This document shows positions 1 to 10,780 of a stretch of DNA of 64,000 nt, in pieces. The stretch is from Gnetum montanum (taxonomy: Eukaryota > Streptophyta > Gnetopsida > Gnetales > Gnetaceae). Positions within the stretch are counted from its first letter, which is position 1. Every line of letters begins with the position of its first letter. Under the pieces are notes generated by a model. It was not told the origin of the DNA and did no database searches. It saw only the letters and a list, made by a program, of their open reading frames with translations. Where the stretch lies: assembly GCA_015680685.1 (NCBI GenBank), contig MNCI01014449.1:241956-305955 (forward strand), in the 5' to 3' direction. A program made the position numbers and the translations under genes.

Positions 1-201
1 AAAAATACCAAAAAAATCACATACCTCAGACTTGCTTAACCATACACCGTGACACTTACAAGCAAGCCTAGGAAGACAACGAACGATTAACCCCAAGTGT
101 TTCTTGTGGTGTTAAGGCATTTAGTCTGCGGAGTTCGACCGAATCACGCGTGCACGCTCGTATTCGTATGGTTGAGTGTAGGGGTACCTCGCCACTCATC
201 A
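1..201 (+). mobile_element. Element X: 3' end of a family II gypsy LTR (cut by window edge)
   Basis: The segment ends in GGGGTACCTCGCCACTCATCA and its last ~90 bases match the end of the solo LTR at 38,793-39,647 almost base for base. The rest of the LTR and X's body lie left of the window. It abuts, without spacer, the middle of the coiled-coil ORF of element A. X therefore inserted in that ORF, either as a solo LTR or as the 3' LTR of a larger copy. The duplicated target (expected ATGCT at 202-206) cannot be confirmed because the left end is absent. Confidence 0.85.
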
Positions 202-1556
202 ATGCTCAAATGGTAGTTGATACCTCTATGACTCCTATAGAACATGAAGACGTGTTAGATAAACTATTGCAGACAAGACAAGTTATGAAAAATCTATTTA
301 ATATTCCTAGTGACATCACTGCAACATAGTCTGAATTGATTGCCACCAAAGGTAATTTAATTTAATCATGGTTGAAAGCAAGGCATAGCATGCTAAGAAT
401 GAACTTTATAGATTATAAGAAGAGCTTGTAGCCCTAAGAGCAAAATTGGGAGGTCCAACTCAGTTCATAGCACCAGATCAGATAGCATAATTCAGAACTA
501 AGTGGATCAATTTCCTTCTTAATAGTATTAAAGATATAGCAGATGAGAAAGAAAAGGTAGTATGGAATGCTTCAATAACCAAAGCACAATCATATGCCCA
601 TGCCAAAGCACTTGCTACCTTATAAGAAGAAAATAAATAACTTAGTACATACAACATGAGGTTGACCATGGTAAAAAAGTAGAAAAACACTCTAGAAGAA
701 AGTATCCATCAATTGAGGGAGTGAATACTAAAGGTCAACCAAGATATGAGCTGCCTCACAAGAGAAAATAGAACCCTCTCTATGGATGAGGTATGCACCA
801 TTAGACAAAAATCAGTTCATGAAAAAATGAAGTCAAAAAACATGAAAGGCTTAAAGAACACTTCCAAGACCAAGTGGGTATGTAGACAAAGATAAATGAG
901 AAAGAGATCCAAATGGCAAAGGCCAAAATTAGCTTGATTGCAGCACAAAATCCTAATTGGCAACCCATCTTGGACAACATGGCCCAAACCTATCAAGCAA
1001 AAGTGAAAAAATACAAACCTACAGATAGATAAAAAAACGAATACATGGCATTAGCAAACCTTCGATATGCTAATTTGGCCATGTTAACAGCAGGCAAGTC
1101 TAGAAATGAACTAGAACAACAAGTAGTAACCACTTATGCTTTATATGAGAAGGAGTTTCTAAATAGAAAAGATGCTCTATAAAAACTTCAAGTAGTAAAC
1201 TCAAAACTAGAAGTAGTCAAGGCTAGCTACCAAGGGCAAAAGGATGTAGTAGCGAATTTGGCTAGAAGATTAATGGACTATCATGAACTTAGAGAAAAGG
1301 CCAAAGCTTTTGAAGAAGAGTGATGACAATTGGCAACGTGGTATGTTAAACCCAATCAGATATTTCTACAATTGTCATGTCCGTAGAATGTGTTGAATCC
1401 ATCAAACATTGGTTCATCAGCATAGATGGTCCATGATTGAAGAATGAAAGAAGAGAAGTTGTAGGTACTCCTGAATAAGTACCAATTTAAAAAGCCTAAC
1501 GACAAGGGAAAGAAACCTATGAAAGAAGCCACCTCCACCTAGAACAACATAAGGCT
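202..1556 (+). pseudogene. Element A: C-terminal half of the env-position coiled-coil ORF
   Basis: Plus-strand reading, with several stops and frame breaks, gives a protein-like track that parallels the minus-strand ORF of E2 at 26,251-24,880. It shares the DHEDVLDRLLQ-type stretch near 240-270, ELYRL.EELVALRA near 400-440, ANLRYANLAM near 1,060-1,085 and ELEQQVV near 1,110-1,130. The product is long, charged and heptad-like (Glu, Lys, Leu, Ala rich), with no membrane span seen. It precedes the 3' LTR of A by about 200 bases, so it occupies the position of env in retroviruses. No known enzyme motif is visible. It is interrupted at its left end by LTR X. The function is unknown; the coiled coil is inferred from composition and spacing. 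Confidence 0.6.
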
Positions 1557-1759
1557 ACATTCAACCTTGTCAAGTTTTGTTTCTCATTTTTTGTAATAAT
1601 TGTCATGTCATGTGTTCATTTTTATAAACTCCACTGTGGCACTAGAGAGTCATCTACATAGAATTCAATGTCATGTAGATCTACCTCCCAAATTTGTAAG
1701 GAACTCCATCCTCATTTTTCTTTAACTCGAGGAAAAGTTTTCAATCAGTCGTGGGAGTA

Positions 1760-2641
1760 TGATAAATCCAAAAATTCTGAGCCAACGATATCATAGTTAT
1801 GATATCATATCTATGATGTTGTAGATACGTTATCGTATCTCACCATATGTTATCATATAAACGATATCGCAAGATGCGTGCCAGCCTATATAAGCAACAC
1901 TTGGACACACAAATTCATAGTACATTTGATAGCCTAGTAACAAAACTCTTTTAGTTTGTTTTCTTAAATTTAGTATTTAGTAGTGTGTGCCTGCAATGTG
2001 ATGTTTTGTAATTAAACAAAATCTTTATTCGAGTGTCATGTACTTGGATGCATTATATGACCAACAATAAAGATTGAGATTACTCTACATCATTGCAACA
2101 ACACTTAGTTTTATTTTTGTTTTCAATTAGTTTACTATTTATCATTTTCATAGTTAATGTTTATAATTAGTTGCAATTTACTTTTAATGTCATTAAGTGG
2201 AATGAGTACGACTAATCTCGAGCACGTAAGTGTAACTATTTGATAACCCAGTAGTACTATCACTTGGTATGCCCAGTACTATAATACTTGGTAATCCTAG
2301 TAGTAGTTGCACAAAGTCCAAGATGTGACTGAAAGATTAGGACCAGCTACTCATTGCATAGGATAGTTAGATTTATTTTGCTATTACTTGGATTTAGAAA
2401 CTCTTACTTTCACTTTGTGTTTACTAGGAGCTTAATGGTCAATATAACACCAATATCATAGACCTCATCATGAGTTAAACCATACACATTGATTTTACTA
2501 GCTCACATGGGAAGATAATGATATCAAATGCTAACTAATTATTGGTATAATCATGTTGTCTTGTCTGCAAAGTTTGACCAAGATTGCGTGTGAACACTCA
2601 TATCTTGTATGGTTGGGTGTTGGATACTCCACCACTCATCA
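1760..2641 (+). mobile_element. Element A: 3' LTR, family I (882 bp)
   Basis: The LTR starts TGATAAATCC and ends CCACCACTCATCA (TG...CA), and is preceded by a purine-rich GTGGGAGTA as polypurine tract. It contains, in order: a U3 crowded with GATATC-like palindromes (about 1,785-1,875); CCTATATAAGC as TATA box near 1,885; AATAAAG near 2,066 as a poly(A) signal; three imperfect ~25-base repeats (TTGGTAATCCCAGTAGT type) near 2,235-2,310; and the family I 3' end. The 5' part of A lies outside the window. Confidence 0.85.
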
Positions 2642-2930
2642 TTTAGGGTTCCTAAAATATCAAAATTAAAATTTCTAAAAATACCTAAATCATGCTATTG
2701 TTGGGCTATGTTACTACTACACTATCCTTTTAAGATCATTAAAAGGGATATTTGAAGAAATGCTGCTAAGGTAGAATCAAAATGGCTCTTTGTTCATCAC
2801 AACTATAAACATGTGAGCTATGATTTTGAAGAGGATTTTAACTATGCAATGGAAGAAGAACACTAGCATTCTAAGATTTTGAGGGCATGATTTCAAAATC
2901 CATAATCATCATCATTTGACATCTCACCAT
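2642..2930. other. AT-rich spacer between LTR A and helicase pseudogene
   Basis: I see no convincing reading frame, RNA gene or repeat here. The 3' part may be a decayed extension of the helicase pseudogene that follows. Confidence 0.4.
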
Positions 2931-4440
2931 TTTGAGAGAATAAAGTTAGAGATGCTAGGTTGATGGGATTTTGATAGGTTGTATACTTGGTTGGCAGATT
3001 ATCCTTGAGAATATTTTGCTAAGTATGCAACAACTTTTGTTTCTAGTTGCAGAGCACTAGGATTTACAATGATCATTAATAATGACTATGCTACCTTTGA
3101 TTCGAAGAAGTTTGGTTTGAAGCAAAGTAAGTGCTTTAGGACTATAATAGGTCACCTAATAGTATCACAAAATGACAATGAAGGTGTTCCTCCTTACAAA
3201 TGATAATTCAAGGAACAGTAGGAATAGGAAAATCATTTCTCATAGGTTTCCTTTGTAATGCTTTTAAAAATTTGTGTACTTCTAATCAAAATGCATTGAT
3301 CATCTTGGCACCTACAAGGAATGCAACCTATAACATCAATGTGACAACCATACATTCCACATTAAAGCTTATCTTGGACAATACAAAAAGCTCTCTACAT
3401 TGTCAAAAATGTTGATGCAGAATTACATGAAACATGTGTGATATGTAATAATAGATGAAATGAGTATTTTTGGTGGTTGGTTGTTGTTAAGCATTAATAG
3501 GAGATAAAGGGAAATTATCTAGAAAATCAAAGGGAAATGTGGAGGCAAATCAGTTATACTAATAGGAGATCTTGGTCAGCTTTCACTAAAGTTAGATGTT
3601 GTACCATATACCTCAAGAAATCCAAATATTGCATGTCTTTGGACATCCTTTTAGACATTTTTCACTTTAGATGTAGTATATCGACAAAAAGACAATGATC
3701 CAATGTAGAAAAAATTTTGAAAGATTCTTATGAATATCAAGGAAGGTAAAAATTTTGATGTTGATTATGAATTTCTTTGTTGTAGAATGAATCTTCCTTT
3801 CTCATCAAATGATCTAGATGGTTTTGAAGACGCTATGCATTTATATGATATGAAGGATAAAGTACACACATAATCTAAAGATGTTATTGAAGATGCAAAG
3901 ACCTGTTACTATGTGCTTAGCTGATAGAGAATCCAACAGATTTAGGATTGTTGAAGATGATGGAGGAGATTTTGAATAGTCATTACTATTATGTGAAAAT
4001 GCAAAAGTCATGCTTACAATTAATTTATGGGTAGAGGCAAGTTTAGTTGATGAAGCCCTTGGTACATTAGTTAAAATCATTTATCAAGGGAAAAATCCAC
4101 TAGACTTACCATCATATGTTATTGTAAATTTTGATTCATACATTGGTTGTCTCGTTGATGAGTGTAATCCTCAAGATGTGCCTATTATTCTAGTCATTAG
4201 AGGTGGATCTTGATAGCTACTCTTGTAATTAGCATGGGTAGTAATAGTCCATAAATCATAGGGAATGATATTAGATAAGGTATCTATTGATGTGGGATTA
4301 AATGAAATAATAGGTCTAACTTTTGCAGCATTATCAAGAGTGAGGACTATAGATTCTTCAAAGATGCATCCACCTTTTTCTTTGCAGTGACACAAGAAAA
4401 GTTTAGTAGCTTGAAATCTTCAATCTAGGCTTGTAGAGGA
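2931..4440 (+). pseudogene. PIF1-like DNA helicase pseudogene (possibly Helitron-derived)
   Basis: Conserved superfamily 1 helicase motifs occur in order on the plus strand. Motif I is GTVGIGKSFLI (~3,210-3,242), followed by LAPTRNATYNIN..TIHS (~3,305-3,360). Motif II is IIDEMS (~3,448-3,465). Motif III is SVILIGDLGQLS (~3,552-3,585). The PIF1 C-terminal stretch MLTINLWVEASLVDEALGT is at 4,010-4,066. Motifs V/VI are HKS(stop)GMILDK...GLTFAALSRVR (~4,240-4,350). At least four in-frame stops plus frame changes show it is dead. PIF1-like helicases resolve DNA structures and, fused to a Rep nuclease, drive Helitron transposition. No Rep/HUH motif is seen upstream, so this is a fragment of a Helitron or of a retroposed host PIF1. 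No intron is evident. Confidence 0.8.
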
Positions 4441-4787
4441 GAGACATTTTGTTGAGGACATCCATCTAGGCTTGCAGAGTATTTTTCTTTTCTGAAAGGC
4501 TTGCAATTTTATTTTGTAAAAAAAACACTATGTTGTTCTTTTGAATAAAGAAAGTTCTTCCACTTCTTTGTTCATTTTAAGCATTGTTAATTTTTCCTTC
4601 TTCCTTTATTGTATTGTTTAATTTCTTCATATGTAACTTAAAACCCTTGATGTATTTTGTTTAAACAATATTATGTAATATGATTTCTACAAATGTTTGA
4701 ATAGTGTTTTTATTATTAATAAGATTTTAAAAGATAGTAAAATTTCAAATTCTAATTCATAATTTCTTGTGACAAAATTCTATTGAG
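4441..4787. other. AT-rich spacer
   Basis: T-rich sequence without recognisable coding content. The first ~60 bases contain two copies of the phrase CATCTAGGCTTG/AATCTAGGCTTG and may be the tail of the helicase pseudogene. Confidence 0.35.
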
Positions 4788-5287
4788 CACGACTAGCTTA
4801 GATATATATTATATAGATCTCTATAGTTTGGATGAGAGAATCTACATTCAAACACGATTGTTGGGTGAAAAATAAGGCTAATCTCCAAATCATATAGAAC
4901 CTAAGCATGATGAATAAGGGAATATTACTTTCAAAGTAAATTCAACATGTTATTGCTTTCTCTACCTTATCTCCATTTTTGAATTCTCTCAAACAAATTT
5001 GTTCTTTGCATTCTATAGCATACCCTCCTAAACAAATTCAGCTAAGGGAACATTTGAAAATGAAGGTAGGGTAGATGAAGCAAGAAAAATGTTGAATTTA
5101 CTTTGAAAGTAAGATTCCCTTGTTCATCATCCTTAAGTTCTATATGATTTGAAAATTAGTCTTATTCCTCACCCAATTGTCATGTTTGAACGTAGTGGTC
5201 TTGTTCCTTAACTAATGATCATGTTTGAACGTAAATTCTCTCAACCAAACTATAGAGATATATATAATATATATCTAGGCTAGTGTG
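4788..5287. repeat. Foldback (MITE-like) element with ~200-bp inverted arms
   Basis: The left arm begins CACGACTAGCTTAGATATA and the right arm, read in reverse complement, begins CACACTAGCCTAGATATA. The match continues through TCTCTATAGTTTGG, TCAAACA.GAT, CATATAGAAC.TAAG and TACTTTCAAAGTAAATTCAACAT on both arms. The centre (about 4,955-5,085) is also loosely self-complementary. The right arm carries an extra duplicated phrase CATGTTTGAACGTA. No transposase is encoded. Flanking target duplication is not clear. The whole could fold into one long hairpin and be a source of small RNAs (inference). Confidence 0.65.
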
Positions 5288-5383
5288 ATAGAATGAATAG
5301 TTTTCTAGTTATGATATGTTTGTTATTATAAACAAATTTCCTTGTCTAGGTTTGTTTTGAATATTATTTTTTGAAACTAAAAC

Positions 5384-6427
5384 ATGAAGATATTGGATGT
5401 CATTTCTAAAGTCCTTTATGGATGTGTAGTTTGGGATCCTAACATTGCAACTAAATATGGGAAAAAATTAGAAAATGTGCAAAAATATTTTTTACTAGAA
5501 GAGTTTTAGGTAAAGCCACAAACATAATATGATATCATGCTTTTGGAAACTGATTTGATGCCCTTAGAGATTGAAGTGATCTGTCAATTTTTGGCTTATG
5601 CATAACACCTACTCTATAGCAATGGTGATAAATTTTCCAAAAAAATTTTGTGTGCATCCTAAGACAAAGGATGGTTTTAGCATGGGAAGATGTGGCTTAG
5701 AAAATGGAATATTGCAAAAATTATTTTACATTGCAAACCCAAAGAATGTCGAAGAATTGTTAGAAGAATTACTCTACAAAAATTGTGGAATGCTACTGAA
5801 GGGAAGAAAAAATTCTATTTGGATAATATTAGAGGAGGTATCTCTACATAGGTCACTTACTTGATAGTTAACATTCCTTTCCAATTGCACATTCAAATTA
5901 GTAGAGCATGGCTAGGATCTCACTATTTTAGAATTGAGACAAGTAGATGATACAACATGCCATATAAAAGAAAGAATTTGCAAATTTTGTGATAGCAATA
6001 CCATTAAAGATGAAAATCATATTTTACTCCAATGCTAGCATATGGAAGAAATTCGAAGAAAATGGTGTATCAAAGCTAATAAGTTATTTAAGATATAGCC
6101 AAGGACACTTGGCAACTTTGTAATCATATATTTAAAGCTCATGCTTTGTATATTTCATCTATCCAATAGATCCTCTTAGGTTGCCATGGATGAAATAAAA
6201 TTTAGATCCAGTTTCAGTTTCAATACTTTTTTTAATAAATGTAGTAATATACATAAATATCTTTGCCTAAAGCACATTAATGTAGTAATGTAGGATTTGA
6301 ATTTTTATAGTAAATATTACTTAGTTTGAGGAGTCAAAGTTCAAGTACTTTTATGTTATACTTAAAGTTATGTCAAAATACCATAATGGATATATGTTTT
6401 AAGGTAAATTTAGTAAAAAAAAAAAAA
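5384..6427 (+). pseudogene. LINE-type reverse transcriptase, C-terminal fragment 1
   Basis: Plus-strand reading shows VLYGCVVWDPNI...KLENVQK near 5,410-5,490, then YDIMLLETDLMPLEIEVICQF near 5,530-5,595. Near 5,965-6,045 follows a zinc-binding stretch RICKFCDSNTIKDENHILLQC. This Y-G-x-x-x-W / Q-K-x-F / C-x2-C...H-x4-C layout is the end of plant non-LTR retrotransposon ORF2 (after the RT, zf-RVT-like). Several stops and frame breaks are present. A run of 13 A at 6,415-6,427 may be the 3' poly(A) of the insertion. The N-terminal endonuclease and the RT core are missing, as expected for a 5'-truncated LINE. Confidence 0.6.
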
Positions 6428-6829
6428 GTAGAAGTATAGTTTTGTAGGAATATAGTACGTTTGCTTATTCATGAAAGAAATTTGGTTGCTTGCAAAAAGA
6501 ATTAATTATCAAAAATAAATTTATGTCCAATGTTAGCATTATTAATTTATATGCAATATTATAATTATTCTAAATATGTTATATTTCTAAATAGTTATGT
6601 TGCAAATATTAGAAAATTATTGTCACTCTTCAAGTGAATATGGATAAAACCAAATTAATGATCTAGAATACATGAAATACTTATTATAATTTTCATTTTG
6701 GATGTACTAATGTGCAACTATATGTGGGGGAAGTACATCAAATAAAGAATAACATGAGGTTTCAAGGCTATGTATGCTTTTGAAAACAAGTGCAATGATT
6801 TAAAAATTTAGGCTTAGAAGGTCCAACAA
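6428..6829. other. AT-rich spacer between LINE fragments
   Basis: Very AT-rich, no frame or structured element recognised. Confidence 0.4.
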
Positions 6830-7133
6830 TAAAATTTTCAAACTATCATCTATCCTATAATATTATATAGATATGTTGTTTGGGTACTTGAACTTGGTGC
6901 TAAACTTTGGAAAGATATTAAAAGAGTGTAAAAAAATTGTCTTCACCATGAGTTAAAGATGAAGATGCAAACACCTTACTCAATGTTATTATGTGAATAT
7001 GATTTATTACCTTTAGAACCAAAAGCTTTGTGCCAATTCATTGTTGATGAAGTATTGATTGGCTACATCGACGTAGTCGTGTTGAGGCAAATGCCTCAAC
7101 ATAGATGTCTTAACACATGCCATCATATTTGTT
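6830..7133 (+). pseudogene. LINE-type reverse transcriptase, C-terminal fragment 2
   Basis: Reading near 6,960-7,100 gives QTPYSMLLCEYDLLPLEPKALC, closely parallel to the phrase at 5,525-5,595 of fragment 1, followed by VVLRQMPQHR. The upstream part (VWVLELGAKLW-like, 6,880-6,915) resembles the same domain. Fragments 1 and 2 are therefore two related, independent LINE insertions or a duplication. The fragment stops exactly at the 5' end of LTR B (7,134), so B inserted into it. Confidence 0.5.
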
Positions 7134-7981
7134 TGATAAAGTTAATTTTTGTCCACCAACGATATCATATCTACGATGTCATATGTTCGATATCATAGGA
7201 TGTGTGTAGCCTATAAATACAACACTTGGGTGCACGGATCTGAAGAAGTTTCATTCCACCCTTAGGTAGATTTTTGTAGTTTCATTTCATAGTTTTAGCG
7301 ATAAAGTGAATGCTTACAATGTGGTGTTGAGCAGTTGTACAAAATCTTTATTCTAGTGAAGGTTACTTGGACACAGTTCATGTCTAGAAATAAAGATTGA
7401 GATTTCTTTTCATGATTGCAGCATCCACTTAGTTTTATTGTTTTACTTAGCATAGTTTTTACTATTTTATTAGTTTAATCATTTACATTTCCAAGTATTT
7501 TACTTCACTTGTCATTAATAAAGCGGAATGGATACAACTAGTTTCAAGTGTTTAAGTGTAATCGTTTGGTAATCCCAGTAGTGTTATTACTTGGTTAGCC
7601 CAGTAGCATAACACTTGGTAACCTAGTAATAGTTACATGAGCCTAAGGCATGTATAGTAAGCTAGGACCATATGCTCATTCCTCTAGGGTAGAGTAGATT
7701 TACATTACCATCATTACTTAGACTTAGGATTAAATTTCATTCTCAATTATATTTATCGCTATGAGTATTAAAGGTCAAACAACATTAATTATTATATGCC
7801 TCACTTTGGACTAAATTGTACATGACAAAGCTACCACTAGTCTGAGTGGGAAGACAGTGTCTTGTAATTAATATTTAATGATTTAGATTCCACAACTAGT
7901 CCCATCCATGATATTTAACTAGAATGTGTGTGAACACTTGTGATTCATATGGGCAGGCATAGGGGTACCTATTGCTCATCA
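7134..7981 (+). mobile_element. Element B: 5' LTR (848 bp), family I-like U3 with family II U5
   Basis: It starts TGATAAAGTTAATTTTT and ends GGGGTACCTATTGCTCATCA. Palindromes such as GATATCATATCTACGATGTC lie at ~7,160-7,198. The TATA box CCTATAAATA is at ~7,210. AATAAAG near 7,390 is a poly(A) signal, and three ~25-base repeats of the TTGGTAATCCCAGTAGT type follow at ~7,565-7,635. The first ~60 bases resemble family I LTRs (TGATAAA...CCAACGATATC), while the last 250 resemble family II (D, X, solo). A primer binding site follows directly. Confidence 0.85.
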
Positions 7982-7982
7982 T

Positions 7983-8002
7983 TGGCACCATTGTCGAGGA
8001 TG
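7983..8002 (+). promoter_or_regulatory. Element B: primer binding site (tRNA-Asp-like)
   Basis: TGGCACCATTGTCGAGGATG begins one base after the LTR end. It resembles TGGCGCCGTTGCCGGGGA, the tRNA-Asp primer site known from Athila-type elements. Differences are mostly C-to-T or G-to-A, as in the rest of the element. Confidence 0.75.
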
Positions 8003-8113
8003 ATGCTAGCTATCTAAATTAGTTATATTATACATGATTGCTATAAATGTATTGATGATCTATCTTGTAGAAAATACTAATATTTTAAGTGACACACATT
8101 ATCAAAAAAAATC

Positions 8114-10780
8114 ATGTCTTCTTCACATAGAATCAATAATGCATTATATGATGAAAGCACTAGTAGGAGAAATGATAGGATCTATATTGAGGAAAACTGG
8201 AGTAAACAACCATAGGAAAGGGTTTCATATGCTCAATTAGACTCTTACTACACTCAAAGACTACATTCAACTAATGCAGACAATCCTAGAGGAGATGGAA
8301 AAAGTCCTAGAACAAGGAGGGCCTCATGGCCTAGGACCTCCTCAAAACTTCAAAAAGAAAAATCAAGGGACTATAGGGAGAGATATACAAGCCATGGCAA
8401 TTCCCCCAGTTCCCCATCTTTCTCTTCCTCTTCCACATCTAGTTTTAACAAGGATGAACATTGGTATAGAAATAAAGATATAATAAGGGATCAAGATGAA
8501 GATATAAGTAGAAATAGATGAGATCATTAGTGTGAGCCTAAAAAAATCATCATAATCAGAAAAATAGAAATAGAAATCATCACCACAACATGTCTAATGA
8601 TGATGAACCCTTGTTGGCTACTAGAAGTATGATGTAGATAATGGAGGAAGTTAGAATACCCCACAAGCATCAAAGGGAAAGTTGCATCAAAAGACTTGAT
8701 ATGAATAATGTCCCTAAATTTGCGAGAGGATATAACTTTGATCCACAACATCACTTACAAGCCTTCCATGATGCATGTGCCTTGTAGAACATTGAGAGTG
8801 AGTGGCAAAAGATTAAGCTCATAATTAGGATACTTGTTGACGAAGCTGAAAGTTGGTATAGATCACCAGAACCAGATTTAATCCATTGATGGTTCACAAT
8901 GCTTGATCTCTTTAATGAGTAATACCAAACCTATGAGAGAGTGTCCAATTTAAGAAAAAAAACCCAAGGATGGAGGCAAGAAAAACATGAATCCTTGGAC
9001 ATGACCTTCAATAGATACTATTCACTACTACATAGATGTCCAGGTCATGATTTCTCTCAAAAAGAGTAGCTTTTCCACATCATAGATGGAGTTGATAACC
9101 AAACAAGAGAGATCCTTGGGATTTATGCCCAAGGTTGGTTATCCAAATTAAAAGCCCATCAGATACAAAGGCTAGTTGAGTATGTGGCAAAAGAAGAAGG
9201 AGAGCCATGTAAATTAGCAAATGTAGAGGAATACAACTGGGACCAAACTCTTCAAAAGAAGGGGATCCATATTTATGATGAGGAAAAAGAGGTAGCTCTT
9301 GATGAGGTGATTTCATGACAAACCATGCCAATACAAAGTTTATTGTTAAGCTTGAAGTAAGGATAGATAAGATGTGGGAGTTGATAAATGATAAAGTTAC
9401 GACCTAGTGAAAATCATAGAGGAGAGGGTAACGCAAAAAGAATATAGTGAGTAGAGCAAAAAGAGGAAAAAGAACAAATAAATAGGTAGGAACATGTATC
9501 GACAAAGAGGAAAAACAACTGTAGGAGAAGAGGCTATAGACTTAACCACAGAAGAGGATGATTGATGTGACATCTGCCTATATGATCATCCAAAGGGCTA
9601 TTACCCAGTCATCTTATGTCTACATGAGTATTGAACTTTTGCTTTGAATCCCAAGTTCATACAAAAGCAAATGCCTAGGAAATTACCTTACTCACATAAG
9701 GTAATTATAGATAGTCCTACAACCAACCATACTATTCTAGTGGAACTTCTTATCAACCTCAAAATCACTATGAACCATAGTGGCAAAACCCACAGTTGTG
9801 GGGGTTGCCATCATCAAGCTAGCACTACCCTTATTTCTAGTTGAACCTATATGACTACTATGTTCAACAACTTGTTTCTCCAAATAATTCTACCTCCTTT
9901 GCCTTGAATCAGTACTATCACTCTCCTAAATATAATCAACCCACAACATTCATTGTGGGATCACCATCTTAAACCACTTATCCTTCATGACATCCTCAAT
10001 ATTCTCATACTTCCCTCCACCATATGTCACCACCAGTAACATAGGAAGGATCAACACCACAACATCAATGGAAGAATGCCACGTGTGCTGCAAACATACA
10101 CATAAATGATAATGCTAGTAGATCTCAACCACAATCTCGAAAACATCTTTTCTTTAGGACAAGTTCCACACCTAAGCACAAAACTAGCACAAGGCCAATT
10201 GGGTGCAACATCCTTCCTCACCAAAACAATGTCTCCCAATCATACATAAGAGCCAACACCCATTACCACTCCAATGCAAAACATAATAGATGAACCTATC
10301 ATTATGGAGAGATAGGCAATTCCATGCATTACTAATGATAAAGAAGGATGTAGTTGTGGACCAACACTTCAAAATATCAACACAGTCATGACACTAGTTC
10401 ACACTAAATATGAAAGAAAATGTGTGCACAAGAGAGATTAGGGGCCACTAAATCAAAAGACACCAAGTGCCCACAAGCTGAGAATCTAAAAGTGTCTAAA
10501 ATATGCATAAAAACATTTGAATCACTTATTAATTCCCATTCTAAGAAAATGACCCCAACTAATAAACCACAATCATACACTAATAGAAAGAGGAACTAAG
10601 GACTTAGATGATCAAAATTTAATTACCATAATGATTACATGGGACAACATTTGAAAAACTACGTCACTAAGGATGGTAAGTGAGAAACCTCAAGTGTATG
10701 ATCCAGGGGAACTAGGGTCCATTTTTCAAATACTTGCCCATGAGTTCAGTCATGGGGGAGATACCAATCATGATCAAGGA
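8114..10780 (+). pseudogene. Element B: gag pseudogene, no pol follows
   Basis: The start MSSSHR at 8,114 matches that of element D. Next come a Ser/Arg-rich N-terminal region (8,114-8,620) and the capsid core (about 8,690-9,330), with DEAESWYRSPEP, LFNE.YQTYERVSNLRK and RYYSLLHRCPGHDFS. A basic KRKKNK tract (about 9,455-9,480) and a Pro/Tyr/Gln-rich C-terminal domain (9,640-10,080) follow. Capsid (Retrotrans_gag) proteins package the RNA. Numerous stops (TAG, TGA) at Gln and Trp positions show decay. Unlike E1, the frame runs out at about 10,780 and goes straight into the linker. There is no protease, RT, RNase H or integrase. Confidence 0.8.

Noticed and set aside
2931-4440. Helicase relic as a large DNA virus insertion
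   Set aside because: Only PIF1-type motifs are seen, with no neighbouring viral genes. A Helitron or host origin is simpler.
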